NCBI GenBank assembly: GCA_023431215.1
Contig: JAEYXR010000061.1
Location: 1 to 11,044, forward strand
Direction: 5' to 3'
DNA: 11,044 nucleotides
Source: Bacillota bacterium
Lineage (GTDB): Bacteria > Bacillota > Clostridia > Oscillospirales > Ruminococcaceae
Positions 6,648 through 11,044 of the stretch are shown piece after piece (the first letter of the stretch is position 1; every line of letters begins with the position of its first letter). The notes under the pieces were generated by a model that saw only the letters and a list, made by a program, of their open reading frames with translations, did not search any database and was not told the DNA's origin. The position numbers and the translations under genes are program-made.

Positions 6648-8012
6648 TTGGCAGACGAATTGAAACAACTGGCGAAATTTATTTGTAATTTCCGCTTGGA
6701 GCAACTGCCTGAGCAGGTACTTATTGCTGCTCGTTATTGTATCCTTGATAATATAGGTGCCGCACTTGGAGCAGGACACTCAAAGGAGATGGCATCCATC
6801 ACACAGGAATATCTGCAATGGTCTGCAGGTGCGGGCAATGGAAAAAATGCAGCCGTATGGTGCCAGGGTGTAAGAAGTAATATTTTTAATGCTCTGATGG
6901 TAAACGGAGCGTTGGCTCATGACCTGGAGCTGGACGACGTACATACCGGTTCCAAGTCTCATGTAGGTGCTGTGGTTATCCCCACAGCATGGACCGTTGC
7001 CGATGCCATTGGAGCCGACGGCCGCAGCTTTTTAGAGGCGGTAATAGTAGGTTATGAGGTAATGGGACGGGTTGGCTTAGGCATGGATGTGTCCAGCAAC
7101 CGCAAGCGCGGGTGGCATACCACCGGCATCATCGGTACCTTTGGTGCCGCTGCTGCCGCAGCCAAACTGCTAAAGCTTACCCAGGAACAAATTGTCAATG
7201 CGTTGGGCATGTCCGGAACCCAGTCCAGCGGGCTGTGGGCATTTTTGGAGGAAGGTTCTACCTGCAAAAAGCTGCATACCGCCCGCGCCGCACTCAATGG
7301 TGTTTCCGCCTGTTTGCTGGCAAGGGCAGGCATGAATGGTCCCGCCCATATTTTGGAAGCAAAGGACGGGGGGCTTTATCAAGCGGTTAGCGACGACTTT
7401 GATATGGCAAAGATTTGCGCAGGTTTGGGTAAAAGCTATGAAATCACAAAAGTAGATAAAAAACCCTATCCCTGCTGCCGTACCACTCATCATGCCATTG
7501 ATGCCGCCTTAAGCCTGAGGCAAAATGAAGGCATAGTCCCTCAGGAGATAGAGGCGGTACTGGTAGAAACCTATGAGGTGGGTGTGTTGCAATGCGGTTT
7601 TGAAAAATACCCCGAGTCACCGGTGGAGGCCAAGTTCAGTATTCCGTTTACCTGTGCAGCAGCTTTTGTCTGCGGCAGAGTAACTCAGGGGGAGTTTTGT
7701 ACAGAAGTGCTCAACAATCCGCTGGTGCGGCGCATAGCACATGCAACCCGGGTGGTATCAAATGAGCTGTTTACACAGCGATACCCAAAACGTTGGGGCA
7801 GCCGCATGACCGTCACACTGAAAAATGGAGGTACCTATGTCTGCCAGATTGATGACATGTCCGGCAGTGTGGCCGTTCCTCTTTCTCCCAAGCAGGAAAC
7901 GGATAAGTTTGCAGGGTTGGCAGAGGCTGTACTGGGTGCCGAAAAGTCCCAAACGCTGGCACGGGATATCTTGCGGATAGAAACACTTTCAAAACTCCCT
8001 GATTTACAATAA
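6648..8012 (+). CDS. MmgE/PrpD family protein 2
   Basis: A 454-residue MmgE/PrpD paralogue. It is clearly related to protein 1 through the middle (TGI..TFGAAAAAAKLL, GTQSSGLWAFLEEGS, KKLH) but well diverged. Visible family positions: D92, D96-D97, H105, H157 (GWHTTG), K207-K208, H210, K272 in KPYPCC and H281. The position of Thr99 in protein 1 is Val98 here, and the usual HP after it is HV. I choose TTG 6648, eight bases after GGAGG (6635-6639); the earlier TTG at 6633 overlaps the ribosome site itself. It lies 17 bases after the small hydro-lyase subunit and is the last gene before a strong terminator at 8093-8127. It presumably acts one step before or after the hydro-lyase on the same carbon skeleton. 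Reaction unknown. Confidence 0.9.
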   Translation: MADELKQLAKFICNFRLEQLPEQVLIAARYCILDNIGAALGAGHSKEMASITQEYLQWSAGAGNGKNAAVWCQGVRSNIFNALMVNGALAHDLELDDVHTGSKSHVGAVVIPTAWTVADAIGADGRSFLEAVIVGYEVMGRVGLGMDVSSNRKRGWHTTGIIGTFGAAAAAAKLLKLTQEQIVNALGMSGTQSSGLWAFLEEGSTCKKLHTARAALNGVSACLLARAGMNGPAHILEAKDGGLYQAVSDDFDMAKICAGLGKSYEITKVDKKPYPCCRTTHHAIDAALSLRQNEGIVPQEIEAVLVETYEVGVLQCGFEKYPESPVEAKFSIPFTCAAAFVCGRVTQGEFCTEVLNNPLVRRIAHATRVVSNELFTQRYPKRWGSRMTVTLKNGGTYVCQIDDMSGSVAVPLSPKQETDKFAGLAEAVLGAEKSQTLARDILRIETLSKLPDLQ

Positions 8013-8092
8013 TACCTCTTACTCTCTTTTTTCTTATACGCTTTCTAAATACACACTGAACTGCAATTTTGAAAATGTGTTTCTTCTTTGAA

Positions 8093-8127
8093 AAAAGGCC
8101 TGCCCGGTGGTTCCAGGCAGGCCTTTT
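8093..8127. terminator. Strong rho-independent terminator closing the MmgE/hydro-lyase operon
   Basis: AAAAGGCCTGCC (8093-8104) pairs perfectly over 12 bp with GGCAGGCCTTTT (8116-8127) around an 11-nt loop. A runs on one side and T on the other would also allow it to act on the minus strand. The 80 bases before it after the MmgE stop are pyrimidine-rich and hold no gene. Confidence 0.85.
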
Positions 8128-8132
8128 AAATT

Positions 8133-8161
8133 TAGACAGCCTGGTTTTTGGCTGGTACAAT
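8133..8161 (+). promoter_or_regulatory. Promoter of the third MmgE/PrpD gene
   Basis: TAGACA (8133-8138), a 17-nt spacer and TACAAT (8156-8161) with an extended -10 TG at 8153-8154. It starts right after the terminator, so the third MmgE gene is a separate transcription unit. I do not see the 17-bp LysR-type element upstream of it. Confidence 0.6.
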
Positions 8162-8167
8162 AGTTGC

Positions 8168-8333
8168 CTTATCAATAGCCTTGAACAAAAATTTGAGTTG
8201 AAAGATACGTTTTAATGCTGTGCATCCACGCAAGCACAAATGAATAAAAACCCTTGCCATTTCTTTGCTTTATGAAAAGGGGACTTTTTAATTTTATTTT
8301 ATGCCGTACAAAGCGGCAGAATGGAGTGTTAAA
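8168..8333 (+). other. Leader of the third MmgE/PrpD gene, no gene seen
   Basis: About 165 nt lie between the predicted transcript start and the start codon. It is A/T-rich with small stems: TGTGC/GCACA in the middle, and TGCCG-N7-CGGCA at 8302-8318 just ahead of the GGAG at 8323-8326. No known riboswitch class is recognised. An ATG at 8301 is in frame with the gene but lacks a well-placed ribosome site. Confidence 0.35.
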
Positions 8334-9680
8334 ATGGAGGAATATACCAAACAGCTCATGTCCTTTGTGCTGGATACCAAGTATCAAGATATTCCCGGCG
8401 AGGTGCTGGATTTAGCCAAGAAACATTTTTTGGATTGTGTTGGTGCTGCTTTAGCAGAAGCAGCCCATCCCCGAAGTCAAATTGTGCAGAGATACTTTAC
8501 CGATCTTGGCAGCACCGGAGATTGCCGCATTGTTGGTACCGGTCGCAGAGTAACGGTAGAAAACGCTGCTTTTGCCACCGGTATTTTGGCACATACCATC
8601 TGCTTTGATGATTCCGGCCCTTCTCATCCCTCGGTGACGGTGGTGCCGGGACTGCTGGCTATGGGCGAAAAATATCATTTTGACGGCAAAAAGATACTGG
8701 CAACACAGGTCATGGGGTACGAGGTGTTTCAGCGCCTCAACGATGTCACTGCCGAAGCCTGGGAGATGCGTAAGAGAGGGTGGCACCCAACAGGCTTTTT
8801 TGGCTCGGTAACAGGAGCCGCTCAGGCAGCAAAGCTGCTGGATTTGGATTTGCATACCTCCCAAACAGCGTTGGGCATTGCCGCCTCACTGGGAGGCGGT
8901 CTTAGCCAAAATATCGGCAACATGGGAATGGGGCTGCATGCAGGCAACGCCAGCAGAAACGGCGTGGTGGCGGCGCATCTTGCCAAAGAGGGCTTTACAG
9001 CAGACCCGCAGCCCATAGAGGGTCGGTTTGGGCTGATGGATGCTCTTTGCGGTGTGGGAGCCTATGATGTTTCGGTACTGACCAAAGCCATGGGTGAGCC
9101 GCTGCGGTTAAAACAGCCGGGCATTACCATTAAACCATACCCCAACTGCTGGGCACACCATAAAGTGCTGCAGGCATTACTGGAGATGGTGCAGCAGTAT
9201 CACATCAAGGCAGAGCAGGTAGAGGCAATTTATGCTGACTTGCAACCGGACAAGCCCACCTACCGCTATCTGGAACCCAAAACCGATCTGGAGGCCCGCT
9301 ACAGCCTGTGCTATGGCATTGCTTTGGCTGTTTTGGATGGTGAACTGACATTGGAACAGTATGCCCCTCAGCGCATCCGGTGTGCCGACACTTTGGAGAT
9401 GATGCGTAAAATTATCCATACACCAAAAGAAACTGCCGCTTTGCAGCAGGTTATTACCGTTGTACTAAAGGATGGAAGACGCTATGAAAACAGCGTGAAG
9501 TATTCAAAAGGGCACCCGGTTTATCATCCCCTTACTTTGGAGGAGGTAAAGGAAAAATACCGCATCTGTGCAGGGCGGCTTTTGCCATCCAAACAGGTGG
9601 AGGAATCTATGGAAGCAATACTCCACTTAGAGCAGCTTGATGACTTAAGCAGGCTTATTGACTTGCTCATTGTTGTCTAA
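8334..9680 (+). CDS. MmgE/PrpD family protein 3 (divergent)
   Basis: A 448-residue MmgE/PrpD protein, more distant from the two others. Family positions: D92-D93, Ser94 where protein 1 has Thr, H98-P99, H151 (GWHPTG), H202 in LHAGNASRNG, K267 in KPYPNC and H276. The lysine that stands three residues before LH-type His in proteins 1 and 2 (K207) is Met199 here, in a glycine- and methionine-rich GNMGMGLH segment. The ATG at 8334 is supported by GGAG at 8323-8326, seven bases upstream; ATG 8301 would add 11 residues without a good ribosome site. It has its own promoter and sits alone between two terminators, so it may be made under other conditions than the main operon. Loss of the lysine suggests a different reaction, for example epimerisation or dehydration of another acid. 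Reaction unknown. Confidence 0.88.
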   Translation: MEEYTKQLMSFVLDTKYQDIPGEVLDLAKKHFLDCVGAALAEAAHPRSQIVQRYFTDLGSTGDCRIVGTGRRVTVENAAFATGILAHTICFDDSGPSHPSVTVVPGLLAMGEKYHFDGKKILATQVMGYEVFQRLNDVTAEAWEMRKRGWHPTGFFGSVTGAAQAAKLLDLDLHTSQTALGIAASLGGGLSQNIGNMGMGLHAGNASRNGVVAAHLAKEGFTADPQPIEGRFGLMDALCGVGAYDVSVLTKAMGEPLRLKQPGITIKPYPNCWAHHKVLQALLEMVQQYHIKAEQVEAIYADLQPDKPTYRYLEPKTDLEARYSLCYGIALAVLDGELTLEQYAPQRIRCADTLEMMRKIIHTPKETAALQQVITVVLKDGRRYENSVKYSKGHPVYHPLTLEEVKEKYRICAGRLLPSKQVEESMEAILHLEQLDDLSRLIDLLIVV

Positions 9681-9706
9681 TGTGTCGCTGCCTGCCATCC
9701 AACTAA

Positions 9707-9730
9707 AAAAGCTACATAATCGTAGTTTTT
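9707..9730 (+). terminator. Weak rho-independent terminator after the third MmgE gene
   Basis: CTAC (9712-9715) and GTAG (9722-9725) around a 6-nt loop are extended by a G-T wobble and A-T pairs, followed by five T. The stem is short and A/T-rich, so read-through toward the downstream regulator is possible. Confidence 0.45.
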
Positions 9731-9762
9731 ACGCTTTATAAAGGCATACTAAAAAGCTGGAT

Positions 9763-9865
9763 AGGCTTTGACTGTTAAAAGCCTGCCTTACACCCGGGCA
9801 TACTATGATGGAGGCAGATACTTGTATTGTTTTAAGTAGAACAACCGCACCTTGCCAAACCAAGG
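9763..9865 (+). other. Hairpin-rich leader or spacer upstream of the DtxR-like gene
   Basis: The 233-base gap (9681-9913) holds no convincing gene. It has AGGCTTT/AAAGCCT (9763-9769 with 9778-9784), CTGCCT/AGGCAG (9783-9788 with 9812-9817) and CCTTG/CAAGG (9850-9854 with 9861-9865). The first two share two bases and so exclude each other. A 9-base direct repeat, GGCATACTA, occurs at 9743-9751 and 9797-9805. I cannot place a convincing promoter here. Confidence 0.3.
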
Positions 9866-9913
9866 GAACTGTGTTACCCTAGGATTAAGATACTTTGATA
9901 AAAGAGGTGCGCT

Positions 9914-10300
9914 ATGAATATTCACGAATCAGCTGAAGACTATCTGGAAGCCATACTGGTTCTGAAAGAGCGTTTGGGACTGGTGCGTTCCATAGATATT
10001 GTTAACGAGTTGGGATACACCAAGCCCAGCGTCAGTGTTGCCATGAAGCGCCTGCGTGAAAACGGCTATATTCAAATGGATGGTGAAGGTTATATCTCAT
10101 TGACTCAACAGGGGCTGCAGGTTGCCAACAGAATTTATACCCGACATCGGCTGCTTACCGATTTTTTGGTTTACCTGGGTGTCAGCAAAGAGGTAGCTGC
10201 CGCAGATGCCTGTAAAATAGAACACGATTTAAGCGAAGAAACCTTTAATAAAATAAAAGAGCATGCGCTGAAACACATTAATAAAAAAACCGGGGAGTAA
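9914..10300 (+). CDS. DtxR/MntR-family metal-dependent transcriptional regulator
   Basis: A 128-residue regulator with the N-terminal winged helix (residues 1-65: SAEDYLEAIL, then IVNELGYTKPSVSVAMKRLRENGYI) and the metal-binding dimerisation domain (about 66-128). It lacks the C-terminal SH3-like domain, as in MntR. Likely ligands are D9, E12, H78, C100, E103 and H104. D9 and E12 follow the MntR pattern, while C100 in CKIEH follows the DtxR/IdeR pattern (C-x-x-E-H), so Mn versus Fe preference cannot be assigned from sequence. ATG 9914 has AGAGG at 9903-9907. The last five codons and stop form the left arm of a terminator. It probably controls metal uptake genes elsewhere; a link to the [4Fe-4S] hydro-lyase upstream is only a possibility. 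Confidence 0.9.
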   Translation: MNIHESAEDYLEAILVLKERLGLVRSIDIVNELGYTKPSVSVAMKRLRENGYIQMDGEGYISLTQQGLQVANRIYTRHRLLTDFLVYLGVSKEVAAADACKIEHDLSEETFNKIKEHALKHINKKTGE

Positions 10301-10321
10301 GTTTTTACTTCCCGGTTTTTT
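10284..10321. terminator. Bidirectional terminator overlapping the end of the DtxR-like gene
   Basis: A 17-bp stem with one G-T wobble: 10284-10300 (including the last codons and TAA stop) pairs with 10305-10321 around a 4-nt loop. It has six A on the left and six T on the right, so it reads as an intrinsic terminator on both strands. Confidence 0.88.
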
Positions 10322-10354
10322 GTTGCCCTTTTGCAAATTTGGCTAAAAGTAGAA

Positions 10355-10375
10355 TGCAAAAAGTCAGTTTTTGCA
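10355..10375. repeat. A/T-rich inverted repeat
   Basis: TGCAAAAA (10355-10362) and TTTTTGCA (10368-10375) are perfect inverted copies around a 5-base spacer. It has no GC core, so it is a poor terminator; it may be an accessory structure in the convergent terminator region. Confidence 0.35.
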
Positions 10376-10377
10376 AT

Positions 10378-10419
10378 AAAAAGAAGCAGCCCCACAGATA
10401 AAGACTGCAGGGCCGCTTC
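10378..10419 (-). terminator. Rho-independent terminator of the amidohydrolase gene
   Basis: On the minus strand GAAGCGGCCC (10419-10410) pairs with GGGCTGCTTC (10392-10383) over 10 bp with one G-T wobble, followed by five T (10382-10378). It lies 36 bases after the amidohydrolase stop. Confidence 0.8.
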
Positions 10420-10455
10420 AATTGGAGGATAAAAGGTGAATTTTATAATAGCTTC

Positions 10456-11044
10456 TTAGCTGCGCTTAACAATGCTGCCGCCTTTCATTACAAGGGCTAC
10501 CTGGCTCAATGCCGAAACACTGTCCAAAGGGTTGCTTTCCACAGCAATAAGGTCTGCGGCAAGGCCTTGGGCAATACTGCCTGTAGCCTTATCAATACGG
10601 CACATGCGGGCAGCGTTGGTGGTAACACCTTGTACCGCTGTAAGGTTGGAAGCACCCAGCTCTACAGCATACTCCACCTCACGGTAAAGCATACCATGGT
10701 AAGCGTCGGTGCCCAGGGTAAACTTCACGCCGCTTTTCACCAGCTTTTCCAGCCGGCGGAAGGTTGCCTCACGGCATGCACGGGTATGTGCAGCACCCCG
10801 TTCCGAAAGAAACTCTTCCCGGCTGGGGTCTAAAATGATGCCGGAGGTAAGGTCTACCCAGCTGTCATGCTTGAGCAGTAGCTCAATGTCACTTTCGGTG
10901 ACGGAGTATGCATGTTCGATGACATCCACGCCTTCGGAAAGACAATCAGCAAGACCCTGACCGCCAATGCAATGTGCAGCGGTAGGAATGTTGACACTGG
11001 CGGCTTCACGCACCACAGTGGCAATTTCCTCCCGGGTTAAGTAG
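10456..11044 (-). CDS. Amidohydrolase (imidazolonepropionase/prolidase-like), 3' part (N-terminus beyond window)
   Basis: The minus-strand frame is open from the right edge to a TAA at 10458-10456, giving 196 residues of the C-terminal half. An internal GTG at 11016 is not a start, since coding continues upstream (YLTREEIATV). Metal-dependent TIM-barrel amidohydrolase motifs are present in the right order: AAHCIGGQGL, GVDVIEHAYS (metal-site histidines) and FTLGTDAYHG (catalytic Asp). The C-terminal return strand of the beta-sandwich, GSIAQGLAADLIAVESNPLDS, closes with VMKGGSIV. This is the branch containing imidazolonepropionase-like and Xaa-Pro dipeptidase-like enzymes, which hydrolyse cyclic amides or peptides. 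It is convergent with the DtxR-like gene and separated from it by two terminators, so no functional tie to the MmgE cluster is implied. Substrate unknown. Confidence 0.9.
   Translation of the reverse strand, partial: YLTREEIATVVREAASVNIPTAAHCIGGQGLADCLSEGVDVIEHAYSVTESDIELLLKHDSWVDLTSGIILDPSREEFLSERGAAHTRACREATFRRLEKLVKSGVKFTLGTDAYHGMLYREVEYAVELGASNLTAVQGVTTNAARMCRIDKATGSIAQGLAADLIAVESNPLDSVSALSQVALVMKGGSIVKRS

Noticed and set aside
9805..9882. 25-codon open frame starting with tandem ATG
   Set aside because: No ribosome binding site at a suitable distance and no recognisable peptide; overlaps predicted hairpins.
9870..9890. Possible DtxR-type operator around CCTAGG before the DtxR-like gene
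   Set aside because: The dyad breaks down outside the central six bases and does not match the known TTAGG-type iron-box layout well.
1..11044. Search for insertion sequences, CRISPR arrays, tRNA and rRNA genes, phage genes
   Set aside because: No transposase, integrase, spaced repeats or RNA-gene signatures were seen by eye on either strand.

Overview
The window looks like a stretch of a Bacillota chromosome, most likely class Clostridia. The reasons are strong GGAGG-type ribosome binding sites, TTG starts, sigma-A style promoters with extended -10 elements, many rho-independent terminators and a short DtxR/MntR-type regulator. No mobile element, rRNA, tRNA or CRISPR array is visible. Taxonomy is inferred from style only.

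Layout. (1) Bases 1-1029, minus strand: 5' part of a MalY/PatB-type PLP enzyme running off the left edge. (2) 1030-1356: divergent control region. (3) 1357-3221, plus: two different LysR-type regulators overlapping by ATGA, closed by a strong nested terminator. (4) 3432-8012, plus: a four-gene operon of an MmgE/PrpD-family protein, the large and small subunits of a LeuC/LeuD-like (aconitase-superfamily) hydro-lyase, and a second MmgE/PrpD protein, closed by a 12-bp perfect terminator. (5) 8133-9680, plus: a third, more divergent MmgE/PrpD gene with its own promoter and about 165 nt of leader. (6) 9914-10300, plus: a 128-residue DtxR/MntR-like regulator whose stop codon lies inside a bidirectional terminator. 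(7) 10456-11044, minus: 3' part of an amidohydrolase running off the right edge.

How they may work together. Aconitase-type hydro-lyases and MmgE/PrpD enzymes (2-methylcitrate dehydratase, cis-aconitate decarboxylase, iminodisuccinate epimerase) both act on di- and tricarboxylic acids. Here one two-subunit hydro-lyase sits with three MmgE/PrpD paralogues, without leuA/leuB, prpB/prpC, a citrate-synthase-like gene or a transporter in view. I infer an uncharacterised branched di-/tricarboxylate pathway under LysR control.

The best non-coding signal is a nearly identical 17-bp element (16/17 matches). It lies in the divergent region (1207-1223, minus orientation) and before the main operon (3325-3341). 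In both places it is 36-37 nt ahead of a TTGG-type -35 with an 18-nt spacer, so its centre falls near -65, the classical LysR recognition position. This predicts that the PLP enzyme gene and the MmgE/hydro-lyase operon form one regulon.
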